Source: Oasisia sp. SBJ-2009 (Eukaryota; Annelida; Polychaeta; Sabellida; Siboglinidae). From it: a stretch of DNA of 64,000 nt. The notes beneath the pieces were generated by a model that saw only the letters and a program-made list of their open reading frames with translations, was not told the origin of the DNA and made no database searches. The stretch lies in NCBI GenBank assembly GCA_964017155.1, contig OZ024855.1, positions 59,713,731 through 59,777,730 on the forward strand, read 5' to 3'. The position numbers and the translations under genes were made by a program. This document shows positions 26,001-41,000 of the stretch, in pieces (within the stretch, counting starts at the first letter, position 1; every line of letters starts with the position of its first letter).

Positions 26001-29000
26001 TGGTGCTCAGAGAACAAACTTTGATCAGGTCACATCAACCACTGCCCACAACGCTTCGTTTCCTGGAGGCAATACTGTGGAAGGAGAATCCGGTACAACA
26101 GGAGACGGAACAAGTGGTGCTCAGAGAACAAACTTTGATCAGGTCACATCAACCACTGCCCACAACGCTTCGTTTCTTGGAGGCAATACTGTGGAAGGAG
26201 AATCCGGTACAACAGGAGACGGAACAAGTGGTGCTCAGAGAACAAACTTTGATCAGGTCACATCAACCACTGCCCACAACGCTTCGTTTCCTGGAGGCAA
26301 TACTGTGGAAGGAGAATCCGGTACAACAGGTGACGGAACAAGTGGTGCTCAGAGAACAACTTTGATCAGGTCACATCAACCACTGCCCACAACGATTCGT
26401 TTCCTGGAGGCAATACTGTGGAAGGAGAATCCGGTACAACAGGAGACGGAACAAGTGGTGCTCAGAGAACAAACTTTGATCAGGTCACATCATCCACTGC
26501 CCACAACGCTTCGTTTCCTGGAGGCAATACTGTGGAAGGAGAATCCGGTACAACAGGAGACGGAACAAGTGGTGCTCAGAGAACAAACTTTGATCAGGTC
26601 ACATCAACCACTGCCCACAACGCTTCGTTTCCTGGAGGCAATACTGTGGAAGGAGAATCCGGTACAACAGGAGACGGAACAAGTGGTGCTCAGAGAACAC
26701 GTTTTGATCAGGTCACATCAACCACTGCCAACAACGCTTCGTTTCCTGGAGGCAATACTGTGGAAGGAGAATCCGGTACAACAGGAGACGGAACAAGTGG
26801 TGCTCAGAGAACAAACTTTGATCAGGTCACATCAACCACTGCCCACAACGCTTCGTTTCTTGGAGGCAATACTGTGGAAGGAGAATCCGGTACAACAGGA
26901 GACGGAACAAGTGGTGCTCAGAGAACAAACTTTGATCAGGTCACATCATCCACTGCCCACAACGCTTCGTTTCCTGGAGGCAATACTGTGGAAGGAGAAT
27001 CCGGTACAACAGGAGACGGAACAAGTGGTGCTCAGGGAACAAACTTTGATCAGGTCACATCAACCACTGCCCACAACCCTTCGTTTCCTGGAGGCAATAC
27101 TGTGGAAGGAGAATCCGGTACAACAGGAGACGGAACAAGTGGTGCTCAGAGAACAAATTTTGATCAGGTCACATCAACCACTGCCCACAACGCTTCGTTT
27201 CCTGGAGGCAATACTGTGGAAGGAGAATCCGGTACAACAGGAGACGGAACAAGTGGTGCTCAGAGAACAAACTTTGATCAGGTCACATCAACCACTGCCC
27301 ACAACGCTTCGTTTCTTGGAGGCAATACTGTGGAAGGAGAATCCGGTACAACAGGAGACGGAACAAGTGGTGCTCAGAGAACAAACTTTGATCAGGTCAC
27401 ATCAACCACTGCCCACAACGCTTCGTTTCTTGGAGGCAATACTGTGGAAGGAGAATCCGGTACAACAGGAGACGGAACAAGTGGTGCTCAGAGAACAAAC
27501 TTTGATCAGGTCACATCAACCACTGCCCACAACGCTTCGTTTCCTGGAGACAATACTGTGGAAGGAGAATCCGGTACAACAGGAGACGGAACAAGTGGTG
27601 CTCAGAGAACAAACTTTGATCAGGTCACATCAACCACTGCCCACAACGCTTCGTTTCCTGGAGGCAATACTGTGGAAGGAGAATCCGGTACAACAGGAGA
27701 CGGAACAAGTGTTGCTCACAGAACAAACTTTGAACAGGTCACATCAACCACTGCCCACAACGCTTCGTTTCCTGGAGGCAATACTGTGGAAGGAGAATCC
27801 GGTACAACAGGAGACGGAACAAGTGGTGCTCAGAGAACAAACTTTGATCAGGTCACCTCATCCACTGCCCACAACGCTTCGTTTCCTGGAGGCAATACTG
27901 TGGAAGGAGAATCCGGTACAACAGGAGACGCAACAAGTGGTGCTCAGAGAACAAACTTTGATCAGGTCAAATCAACCACTGCCCACAACGCTTCGTTTCC
28001 TGGAGGCAATACTGTGGAAGGAGAATCCGGTACAACAGGAGACGGAACAAGTGGTGCTCACAGAACAAACTTTGAACAGGTCACATCAACCACTACCCAC
28101 AACGCTTCGTTTCCTGGAGGCAATACTGTGGAAGGAGAATCCGGTACAACAGGAGACGGAACAAGTGGTGCTCAGAGAACAAACTTTGATCAGGTCACAT
28201 CAACCACTGCCCACAACGCTTCGTTTCCTGGAGGCAATACTGTGGAAGGAGAATCCGGTACAACAGGAGACGGAACAAGTGGTGCTCAGAGAACAAACTT
28301 TGATCAGGTCACATCAACCACTGCCCACAACGCTTCGTTTCCTGGAGGCAATACTGTGGAAGGAGAATCCGGTACAACAGGATACGGAACAAGTGTTGCT
28401 CAGAGAACAAACTTTGATCAGGTCACATCAACCACTGCCCACAACGCTTCGTTTCCTGGAGGCAATACTGTGGAAGGAGAGTCCGGTACAACAGGAGACG
28501 GAACAAGTGGTGCTCAGAGAACAAACTTTGATCAGGTCACATCAACCACTGCCCACAACGCTTCGTTTCCTGGAGGCAATACTGTGGAAGGAGAATCCGG
28601 TACAACAGGAGACGGAGCAAGTGGTGCTCAGAGAACAAACTTTGATCAGGTCACATCAACCACTGCCCACAACGCTTCGTTTCCTGGAGGCAATACTGTG
28701 GAAGGAGAATCCGGTACAACAGGAGACGGAACAAGTGGTGCTCAGAGAACAAACTTTGATCAGGTCACATCAACCACTGCCCACAACGCTTCGTTTCCTG
28801 GAGGCAATACTGAGGAAGGAGAATCCGGTACAACAGGAGACGGAACAAGTGGTGCTCAGAGAACAAACTTTGATCAGGTCACATCAACCACTGCCCACAA
28901 CGCTTCGTTTCCTGGAGGCAATACTGTGGAAGGAGAATCCGGTACAACAGGAGACGGAACAAGTGGTGCTCAGAGAACAAACTTTGATCAGGTCACATCA

Positions 29001-32000
29001 ACCACTGCCCACAACGCTTCGTTTCCTGGAGGCAATACTGTGGAAGGAGAATCCGGTACAACAGGAGACGGAACAAGTGGTGCTCAGAGAACAAACTTTG
29101 ATCAGGTCACATCAACCACTGCCCACAACGCTTCGTTTCTTGGAGGCAATACTGTGGAAGGAGAATCCGGTACAACAGGAGACGGAACAAGTGGTGCTCA
29201 GAGAACAAACTTTGATCAGGTCACATCAACCACTGCCCACAACGCTTCGTTTCCTGGAGGCAATACTGAGGAAGGAGAATCCGGTACAACAGGAGACGGA
29301 ACAAGTGGTGCTCAGAGAACAAACTTTGATCAGGTCACATCAACCACTGCCCACAACGCTTCGTTTCCTGGAGGCAATACTGTGGAAGGAGAATCCGGTA
29401 CAACAGGAGACGGAACAAGTGGTGCTCAGAGAACAAACTTTGATCAGGTCACATCAACCACTGCCCACAACGCTTCGTTTCTTGGAGGCAATACTGTGGA
29501 AGGAGAATCCGGTACAACAGGAGACGGAACAAGTGGTGCTCAGAGAACAAACTTTGAGCAGGTCACATCAACCACTGCCCACAACGCTTCGTTTCCTGGA
29601 GGCAATACTGTGGAAGGAGAATCCGGTACAACAGGTGACGGAACAAGTGGTGCTCAGAGAACAAACTTTGATCAGGTCACATCAACCACTGCCCACAACG
29701 ATACGTTTCCTGGAGGCAATACTGTGGAAGGAGAATCCGGTACAACAGGAGACGGAACAAGTGGTGCTCAGAGAACAAACTTTGATCAGGTCACATCATC
29801 CACTGCCCACAACGCTTCGTTTCCTGGAGGCAATACTGTGGAAGGAGAATCCGGTACAACAGGAGACGGAACAAGTGGTGCTCAGAGAACAAACTTTGAT
29901 CAGGTCACATCAACCACTGCCCACAACGCTTCGTTTCCTGGAGGCAATACTGTGGAAGGAGAATCCGGTACAACAGGAGACGGAACAAGTGGTGCTCAGA
30001 GAACACATTTTGATCAGGTCACATCAACCACTGCCAACAACGCTTCGTTTCCTGGAGGCAATACTGTGGAAGGAGAATCCGGTACAACAGGAGACGGAAC
30101 AAGTGGTGCTCAGAGAACAAACTTTGATCAGGTCACATCAACCACTGCCCACAACGCTTCGTTTCCTTGGAGGCAATACTGTGGAAGGAGAATCCGGTAC
30201 AACAGGAGACGGAACAAGTGGTGCTCAGAGAACAAACTTTGATCAGGTCACATCAACCACTGCCCACAACGCTTCGTTTCCTGGAGGCAATACTGTGGAA
30301 GGAGAATCCGGTACAACAGGAGACGGAACAAGTGGTGCTCAGAGAACAAACTTTGATCAGGTCACATCATCCACTGCCCACAACGCTTCGTTTCCTGGAG
30401 GCAATACTGTGGAAGGAGAATCCGGTACAACAGGAGACGGAACAAGTGGTGCTCAGGGAACAAACTTTGATCAGGTCACATCAACCACTGCCCACAACGC
30501 TTCGTTTCCTGGAGGCAATACTGTGGAAGGAGAATCCGGTACAACAGGAGACGGAACAAGTGGTGCTCAGAGAACAAACTTTGATCAGGTCACATCAACC
30601 ACTGCCCACAACGCTTCGTTTCCTGGAGGCAATACTGTGGAAGGAGAATCCGGTACAACAGGAGACGGAACAAGTGGTGCTCAGAGAACAAACTTTGATC
30701 AGGTCACATCAACCACTGCCCACAACGCTTCGTTTCCTGGAGGCAATACTGTGGAAGGAGAATCCGGTACAACAGGAGACGGAACAAGTGGTGCTCAGAG
30801 AACAAACTTTGATCAGGTCACATCAACCACTGCCCACAACGCTTCGTTTCCTGGAGGCAATACTGTGGAAGGAGAATCCGGTACAACAGGAGACGGAACA
30901 AGTGGTGCTCAGAGAACAAACTTTGATCAGGTCACATCAACCACTGCCCACAACGCTTCGTTTCCTGGAGGCAATACTGTGGAAGGAGAATCCGGTACAA
31001 CAGGAGACGGAACAAGTGGTGCTCAGAGAACAAACTTTGATCAGGTCACATCAACCACTGCCCACAACGCTTCGTTTCCTGGAGGCAATACTGTGGAAGG
31101 AGAATCCGGTACAACAGGAGACGGAACAAGTGGTGCTCAGAGAACAAACTTTGATCAGGTCACATCAACCACTGCCCACAACGCTTCGTTTCCTGGAGGC
31201 AATACTGTGGAAGGAGAATCCGGTACAACAGGAGACGGAACAAGTGGTGCTCAGAGAACAAACTTTGATCAGGTCACATCAACCACTGCCCACAACGCTT
31301 CGTTTCCTGGAGGCAATACTGTGGATACTCAGTAGAATCCGGTACAACAGGAGACGGAACAAGTGGTGCTCAGAGAACAAACTTTGATCAGGTCACATCA
31401 ACCACTGCCCACAACGCTTCGTTTCCTGGAGGCAATACTGTGGNNNNNNNNNNNNNNNNNNNNNNNNNNNNNNNNNNNNNNNNNNNNNNNNNNNNNNNNN
31501 NNNNNNNNNNNNNNNNNNNNNNNNNNNNNNNNNNNNNNNNNNNNNNNNNNNNNNNNNNNNNNNNNNNNNNNNNNNNNNNNNNNNNNNNNNNNNNNNNNNN
31601 NNNNNNNNNNNNNNNNNNNNNNNNNNNNNNNNNNNNNNNNNNNGTGGAAGGAGAATCCGGTACAACAGGAGACGGAACAAGTGGTGCTCAGAGAACAAAC
31701 TTTGATCAGGTCACATCAACCACTGCCCACAACGCTTCGTTTCCTGGAGGCAATACTGTGGAAGGAGAATCCGGTACAACAGGAGACGGAACAAGTGGTG
31801 CTCAGAGAACAAACTTTGATCAGGTCACATCAACCACTGCCCACAACGCTTCGTTTCCTGGAGGCAATACTGTGGAAGGAGAATCCGGTACAACAGGAGA
31901 CGGAACAAGTGGTGCTCAGAGAACAAACTTTGATCAGGTCACATCAACCACTGCCCACAACGCTTCGTTTCCTGGAGGCAATACTGTGGAAGGAGAATCC

Positions 32001-35000
32001 GGTACAACAGGAGACGGAACAAGTGGTGCTCAGAGAACAAACTTTGATCAGGTCACATCAACCACTGCCCACAACGCTTCGTTTCCTGGAGGCAATACTG
32101 TGGAAGGAGAATCCGGTACAACAGGAGACGGAACAAGTGGTGCTCAGAGAACAAACTTTGATCAGGTCACATCAACCACTGCCCACAACGCTTCGTTTCC
32201 TGGAGGCAATACTGTGGAAGGAGAATCCGGTACAACAGGAGACGGAACAAGTGGTGCTCAGAGAACAAACTTTGATCAGGTCACATCAACCACTGCCCAC
32301 AACGCTTCGTTTCCTGGAGGCAATACTGTGGAAGGAGAATCCGGTACAACAGGAGACGGAACAAGTGGTGCTCAGAGAACAAACTTTGATCAGGTCACAT
32401 CAACCACTGCCCACAACGCTTCGTTTCCTGGAGGCAATACTGTGGAAGGAGAATCCGGTACAACAGGAGACGGAACAAGTGGTGCTCAGAGAACAAACTT
32501 TGATCAGGTCACATCAACCACTGCCCACAACGCTTCGTTTCCTGGAGGCAATACTGAGGAAGGAGAATCCGGTACAACAGGAGACGGAACAAGTGGTGCT
32601 CAGAGAACAAACTTTGATCAGGTCACATCAACCACTGCCCACAACGCTTCGTTTCCTGGAGGCAATACTGTGGAAGGAGAATCCGGTACAACAGGAGACG
32701 GAACAAGTGGTGCTCAGAGAACAAACTTTGATCAGGTCACATCAACCACTGCCCACAACGCTTCGTTTCCTGGAGGCAATACTGTGGAAGGAGAATCCGG
32801 TACAACAGGAGACGGAACAAGTGGTGCTCAGAGAACAAACTTTGATCAGGTCACATCAACCACTGCCCACAACGCTTCGTTTCCTGGAGGCAATACTGTG
32901 GAAGGAGAATCCGGTACAACAGGAGACGGAACAAGTGGTGCTCAGAGAACAAACTTTGATCAGGTCACATCAACCACTGCCCACAACGCTTCGTTTCCTG
33001 GAGGCAATACTGTGGAAGGAGAATCCGGTACAACAGGAGACGGAACAAGTGGTGCTCAGAGAACAAACTTTGATCAGGTCACATCAACCACTGCCCACAA
33101 CGCTTCGTTTCCTGGAGGCAATACTGTGGAAGGAGAATCCGGTACAACAGGAGACGGAACAAGTGGTGCTCAGAGAACAAACTTTGATCAGGTCACATCA
33201 ACCACTGCCCACAACGCTTCGTTTCCTGGAGGCAATACTGTGGAAGGAGAATCCGGTACAACAGGAGACGGAACAAGTGGTGCTCAGAGAACAAACTTTG
33301 ATCAGGTCACATCAACCACTGCCCACAACGCTTCGTTTCATGGAGGCAATACTGTGGAAGGAGAATCCGGTACAACAGGAGACGGAACAAGTGGTGCTCA
33401 GAGAACAAACTTTGATCAGGTCACATCAACCACTGCCCACAACGCTTCGTTTCCTGGAGGCAATACTGTGGAAGGAGAATCCGGTACAACAGGAGACGGA
33501 ACAAGTGGTGCTCAGAGAACAAACTTTGATCAGGTCACATCAACCACTGCCCACAACGCTTCGTTTCCTGGAGGCAATACTGTGGAAGGAGAATCCGGTA
33601 CAACAGGAGACGGAACAAGTGGTGCTCAGAGAACAAACTTTGATCAGGTCACATCAACCACTGCCCACAACGCTTCGTTTCCTGGAGGCAATACTGTGGA
33701 AGGAGAATCCGGTACAACAGGAGACGGAACAAGTGGTGCTCAGAGAACAAACTTTGATCAGGTCACATCAACCACTGCCCACAACGCTTCGTTTCCTGGA
33801 GGCAATACTGTGGAAGGAGAATCCGCTACAACAGGAGACGGAACAAGTGGTGCTCAGAGAACAAACTTTGATCAGGTCACATCAACCACTGCCCACAACG
33901 CTTCGTTTCCTGGAGGCAATACTGTGGAAGGAGAATCCGGTACAACAGGAGACGGAACAAGTGGTGCTCAGAGAACAAACTTTGATCAGGTCACCTCAAC
34001 CACTGCCCACAACGCTTCGTTTCCTGGAGGCAATACTGTGGAAGGAGAATCCGGTACAACAGGAGACGGAACAAGTGGTGCTCAGAGAACAAACTTTGAT
34101 CAGGTCACATCAACCACTGCCCACAACGCTTCGTTTCCTGGAGGCAATACTGTGGAAGGAGAATCCGGTACAACAGGAGACGGAACAAGTGGTGCTCAGA
34201 AAACAAACTTTGATCAGGTCACATCAACCACTGCCAACAACGCTTCGTTTCCTGGAGGCAATACTGTGGAAGGAGAATCCGGTACAACAGGAGACGGAAC
34301 AAGTGGTGCTCAGAGAACAAACTTTGATCAGGTCACATTAACCACTGCCCACAACGCTTCGTTTCCTGGAGGCAATACTGTGGAAGGAGAATCCGGTACA
34401 ACAGGAGACGGAACAAGTGGTGCTCAGAGAACAAACTTTGATCAGGTCACATCAACCACTGCCCACAACGCTTCGTTTCCTGGAGGCAATACTGTGGAAG
34501 GAGAATCCGGTACAACAGGAGACGGAACAAGTGGTGCTCAGAGAACAAACTTTGATCAGGTCACATCATCCACTGCCCACAACGCTTCGTTTCCTGGAGG
34601 CAATACTGTGGAAGGAGAATCCGGTACAACAGGAGACGGAACAAGTGGTGCTCAGGGAACAAACTTTGATCAGGTCACATCAACCACTGCCCACAACCCT
34701 TCGTTTCCTGGAGGCAATACTGTGGAAGGAGAATCCGGTACAACAGGAGACGGAACAAGTGGTGCTCAGAGAACAAATTTTGATCAGGTCACATCAACCA
34801 CTGCCCACAACGCTTCGTTTCCTGGAGGCAATACTGTGGAAGGAGAATCCGGTACAACAGGAGACGGAACAAGTGGTGCTCAGAGAACAAACTTTGATCA
34901 GGTCACATCAACCACTGCCCACAACGATTCGTTTCCTGGAGGCAATACTGTGGAAGGAGAATCCGGTACAACAGGAGACGGAACAAGTGGTGCTCAGAGA

Positions 35001-38000
35001 ACAAACTTTGATCAGGTCACCTCAACCACTGCCCACAACGCTTCGTTTCCTGGAGGCAATACTTTGGAAGGAGAATCCGGTACAACAGGAGACGGAACAA
35101 GTGGTGCTCAGAGAACAAACTTTGATCAGGTCACATCAACCACTGCCCACAACGCTTCGTTTCCTGGAGGCAATACTGTGGAAGGAGAATCCGGTACAAC
35201 AGGAGACGGAACAAGTGGTGCTCAGAGAACAAACTTTGATCAGGTCACATCAACCACTGCCAACAACGCTTCGTTTCCTGGAGGCAATACTGTGGAAGGA
35301 GAATCCGGTACAACAGGAGACGGAACAAGTGGTGCTCAGAGAACAAACTTTGATCAGGTCACATTAACCACTGCCCACAACGCTTCGTTTCCTGGAGGCA
35401 ATACTGTGGAAGGAGAATCCGGTACAACAGGAGACGGAACAAGTGGTGCTCAGAGAACAAACTTTGATCAGGTCACATCAACCACTGCCCACAACGCTTC
35501 GTTTCCTGGAGGCAATACTGTGGAAGGAGAATCCGGTACAACAGGAGACGGAACAAGTGGTGCTCAGAGAACAAACTTTGATCAGGTCACATCATCCACT
35601 GCCCACAACGCTTCGTTTCCTGGAGGCAATACTGTGGAAGGAGAATCCGGTACAACAGGAGACGGAACAAGTGGTGCTCAGGGAACAAACTTTGATCAGG
35701 TCACATCAACCACTGCCCACAACCCTTCGTTTCCTGGAGGCAATACTGTGGAAGGAGAATCCGGTACAACAGGAGACGGAACAAGTGGTGCTCAGAGAAC
35801 AAATTTTGATCAGGTCACATCAACCACTGCCCACAACGCTTCGTTTCCTGGAGGCAATACTGTGGAAGGAGAATCCGGTACAACAGGAGACGGAACAAGT
35901 GGTGCTCAGAGAACAAACTTTGATCAGGTCACATCAACCACTGCCCACAACGATTCGTTTCCTGGAGGCAATACTGTGGAAGGAGAATCCGGTACAACAG
36001 GAGACGGAACAAGTGGTGCTCAGAGAACAAACTTTGATCAGGTCACATCATCCACTGCCCACAACGCTTCGTTTCCTGGAGGCAATACTGTGGAAGGAGA
36101 ATCCGGTACAACAGGAGACGGAACAAGTGGTGCTCAGAGAACAAACTTTGATCAGGTCACATCAACCACTGCCCACAACGCTTCGTTTCCTGGAGGCAAT
36201 ACTGTGGAAGGAGAATCCGGTACAACAGGAGACGGAACAAGTGGTGCTCAGAGAACAAATTTTGATCAGGTCACATCAACCACTGCCCACAACGCTTCGT
36301 TTCCTGGAGGCAATACTGTGGAAGGAGAATCCGGTACAACAGGAGACGGAACAAGTGGTGCTCAGAGAACAAACTTTGATCAGGTCACATCAACCACTGC
36401 CCACAACGCTTCGTTTCTTGGAGGCAATACTGTGGAAGGAGAATCCGGTACAACAGGAGACGGAACAAGTGGTTCTCAGAGAACAAACTTTGATCAGGTC
36501 ACATCAACCACTGCCCACAACGCTTCGTTTCCTGGAGGCAATACTGTGGAAGGAGAATCCGGTACAACAGGAGACGGAACAAATGGTGCTCAGAGAACAA
36601 ACTTTGATCAGGTCACATCAACCACTGCCCACAACGCTTCGTTTCCTGGAGGCAATACTGTGGAAGGAGAATCCGGTACAACAGGAGACGGAACAAGTGG
36701 TGCTCAGAGAACAAACTTTGATCAGATCACATCAACCACTGCCCACAACGCTTCGTTTCCTGGAGGCAATACTATGGAAGGAGAATCCGGTACAACAGGA
36801 GACGGAACAAGTGGTGCTCAGAGAACAAACTTTGATCAGATCACCTCAACCACTGCCCACAACGCTTCGTTTCCTGGAGGCAATACTGTGGAAGGAGAAT
36901 CCGGTACAACAGGAGACGGAACAAGTGGTGCTCAGAGAACAAACTTTGATCAGGTCACATCAACCACTGCCCACAACGCTTCGTTTCCTGGAGGCAATAC
37001 TGTTGAAGGAGAATCCGGTACAACAGGAGACGGAACAAGTGTTGCTCAGAGAACAAACTTTGATCAGGTCACATCAACCACTGCCCACAACGCTTCGTTT
37101 CCTGGAGGCAATACTGTGGAAGGAGAATCCGGTACAACAGGAGACGGAACAAGTGGTGCTCAGAGAACAAACTTTGATCAGGTCACATCAACCACTGCCC
37201 ACAACGCTTCGTTTCCTGGAGGCAATACTATGGAAGGAGAATCCGGTACAACAGGAGACGGAACAAGTGGTGCTCAGAGAACAAACTTTGATCAGGTCAC
37301 CTCAACCACTGCCCACAACGCTTCGTTTCCTGGAGGCAATACTGTGGAAGGAGAATCCGCTACAACAGGAGACGGAACAAGTGGTGCTCAGAGAACAAAC
37401 TTTGATCAGGTCACATCAACCACTGCCCACAACGCTTCGTTTCCTGGAGGCAATACTGTGGAAGGAGAATCCGCTACAACAGGAGACGGAACAAGTGGTG
37501 CTCAGAGAACAAACTTTGATCAGGTCACATCAACCACTGCCCACAACGCTTCGTTTCCTGGAGGCAATACTGTGGAAGGAGAATCCGGTACAACAGGAGA
37601 CGGAACAAGTGGTGCTCAGAGAACAAACTTTGATCAGGTCACATCAACCACTGCCCACAACGCTTCGTTTCCTGGAGGCAATACTGTGGAAGGAGAATCC
37701 GGTACAACAGGAGACGGAACAAGTGGTGCTCAGAGAACAAACTTTGATCAGGTCACATCAACCACTGCCCACAACGCTTCGTTTCCTGGAGGCAATACTG
37801 TGGAAGGAGAATCCGGTACAACAGGAGACGGAACAAGTGGTGCTCAGAGAACAAACTTTGATCAGGTCACATCAACCACTGCCCACAATGCTTCGTTTCC
37901 TGGAGGCAATACTGTGGAAGGAGAATCCGCTACAACAGGAGACGGAAGAAGTGGTGCTCAGAGAACAAACTTTGATCAGGTCACATCAACCACTGCCCAC

Positions 38001-41000
38001 AACGCTTCGTTTCCTGGAGGCAATACTGTGGAAGGAGAATCCGGTACAACAGGAGACGGAACAAGTGGTGCTCAGAGAACAAACTTTGATCAGGTCACAT
38101 CAACCACTGCCCACAACGCTTCGTTTCATGGAGGCAATACTGAGGAAGGAGAATCCGGTACAACAGGAGACGGAACAAGTGGTGCTCAGAGAGCAAACTT
38201 TGATCAGGTCACATCAACCACTGCCCATAACGCTTCGTTTCCTGGAGGCAATACTGTGGAAGGAGAATCCGGTACAACAGGAGACGGAACAAGTGGTGCT
38301 CAGAGAACAAACTTTGATGAGGTCACATCAACCACTGCCCACAACGCTTCGTTTCATGGAGGCAATACTATGGAAGGAGAATCCGGTACAACAGGAGACG
38401 GAACAAGTGGTGCTCAGAGAACAAACTTTGATCAGGTCACATCAACCACTGCCCACAACGCTTCGTTTCCTGGAGGCAATACTGTGGAAGGAGAATCCGG
38501 TATAACAGGAGACGGAACAAGTGGTGCTCAGAGAACAAACTTTGATCAGGTCACATCAACCACTGCCCACAACGCTTCGTTTCCTGGAGGCAATACTGTG
38601 GAAGGAGAATCCGGTACAACAGGAGACGGAACAAGTGGTGCTCAGAGAACAAACTTTGATCAGGTCACATCAACCACTGCCCACAACGCTTCGTTTCCTG
38701 GAGGCAATACTGTGGAAGGAGAATCCGGTACAACAGGAGACAGAACAAGTGGTGCTCAGAGAACAAACTTTGATCAGGTCACATCAACCACTGCCCACAA
38801 CGCTCCGTTTCCTGGAGGCAATACTGTGGAAGGAGAATCCGCTACAACAGGAGACGGAACAAGTGGTGCTCAGAGAACAAACTTTGATCAGGTCACATCA
38901 ACCACTGCCCACAACGCTTCGTTTCCTGGAGGCAATACTGTGGAAGGAGAATCCGGTACAACAGGAGACGGAACAAGTGGTGCTCAGAGAACAAACTTTG
39001 ATCAGGTCACATCAACCACTGCCCACAACGCTTCGTTTCCTGGAGGCAATACTGTGGAAGGAGAATCCGGTACAACAGGAGACGGAACAAGTGGTTCTCA
39101 GAGAACAAACTTTGATCAGGTCACATCAACCACTGCCCACAACGCTTCGTTTCCTGGAGGCAATACTGTGGAAGGAGAATCCGGTACAACAGGAGACGGA
39201 ACAAATGGTGCTCAGAGAACAAACTTTGATCAGGTCACATCAACCACTGCCCACAACGCTTCGTTTCCTGGAGGCAATACTGTGGAAGGAGAATCCGGTA
39301 CAACAGGAGACGGAACAAATGGTGCTCAGAGAACAAACTTTGATCAGGTCACATCAACCACTGCCCACAACGCTTCGTTTCCTGGAGGCAATACTGTGGA
39401 AGGAGAATCCGGTACAACAGGAGACGGAACAAGTGGTGCTCAGAGAACAAACTTTGATCAGGTCACATCAACCAATGCCCACAACGCTTCGTTTCATGGA
39501 GGCAATACTGTGGAAGGAGAGTCCGGTACAACAGGAGACGGAAAACGTGGTGCTCAGAGAACAAACTTTGACCAGGTCACATCAACCACTGCCCACAACG
39601 CTTCGTTTCCTGGAGGCAACACTGTGGAAGGAGAATCCGGTACAAAAGGAGACGGAACAAGTGGTGCTCAGAGAGCAAACTTTGATCAGGTCACATCAAC
39701 CACTGCCCACAACGCTTCGTTTCCTGGAGGCAATACTGTGGAAGGAGAATCCGGTACAACAGGAGACGGAACAAGTGGTGCTCAGAGAACAAACTTTGAT
39801 CAGATCACATCAACCACTGCCCACAACGCTTCGTTTCCTGGAGGCAATACTATGGAAGGAGAATCCGGTACAACAGGAGACGGAACAAGTGGTGCTCAGA
39901 GAACAAACTTTGATCAGATCACCTCAACCACTGCCCACAACGCTTCGTTTCCTGGAGGCAATACTGTGGAAGGAGAATCCGGTACAACAGGAGACGGAAC
40001 AAGTGGTGCTCAGAGAACAAACTTTGATCAGGTCACATCAACCACTGCCCACAACGCTTCGTTTCCTGGAGGCAATACTGTGGAAGGAGAATCCGCTACA
40101 ACAGGAGACGGAACAAGTGGTGCTCAGAGAACAAACTTTGATCAGGTCACATCAACCACTGCCCACAACGCTTCGTTTCCTGGAGGCAATACTGTGGAAG
40201 GAGAATCCGCTACAACAGGAGACGGAACAAGTGGTGCTCAGAGAACAAACTTTGATCAGGTCACATCAACCACTGCCCACAACGCTTCGTTTCCTGGAGG
40301 CAATACTGTGGAAGGAGAATCCGCTACAACAGGAGACGGAACAAGTGGTGCTCAGAGAACAAACTTTGATCAGGTCACATCAACCACTGCCCACAACGCT
40401 TCGTTTCCTGGAGGCAATACTGTGGAAGGAGAATCCGGTACAACAGGAGACGGAACAAGTGGTGCTCAGAGAACAAACTTTGATCAGGTCACATCAACCA
40501 CTGCCCACTACGCTTCGTTTCCTGGAGGCAATACTGTGGAAGGAGAATCCGGTACAACAGGAGACGGAACAAGTGGTGCTCAGAGAACAAACTTTGATCA
40601 GGTCACATCAACCACTGCCCACAACGCTTCGTTTCCTGGAGGCAATACTGTGGAAGGAGAATCCGGTACAACAGGAGACGGAACAAGTGGTGCTCAGAGA
40701 ACAAACTTTGATCAGGTCACATCAACCACTGCCCACAATGCTTCGTTTCCTGGAGGCAATACTGTGGAAGGAGAATCCGCTACAACAGGAGACGGAAGAA
40801 GTGGTGCTCAGAGAACAAACTTTGATCAGGTCACATCAACCACTGCCCACAACGCTTCGTTTCCTGGAGGCAATACTGTGGAAGGAGAATCCGGTACAAC
40901 AGGAGACGGAACAAGTGGTGCTCAGAGAACAAACTTTGATCAGGTCACATCAACCACTGCCCACAACGCTTCGTTTCATGGAGGCAATACTGAGGAAGGA

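Noticed and set aside
26358..30168. Programmed ribosomal frameshifting as an explanation for the two indels
   Set aside because: No slippery site or pseudoknot recurs, and sister units at the matching positions lack both indels.
12092..31387. Very long open frames in the second forward frame (units reading [16 protein letters not shown]), for example 13118-17335 and 17336-26365
   Set aside because: They are the alternate open frame of the same 114-bp unit. The frame joined in phase to the EGF exon and to both Thr-rich flanks is the other one, and the alternate frame gains stops at many units.
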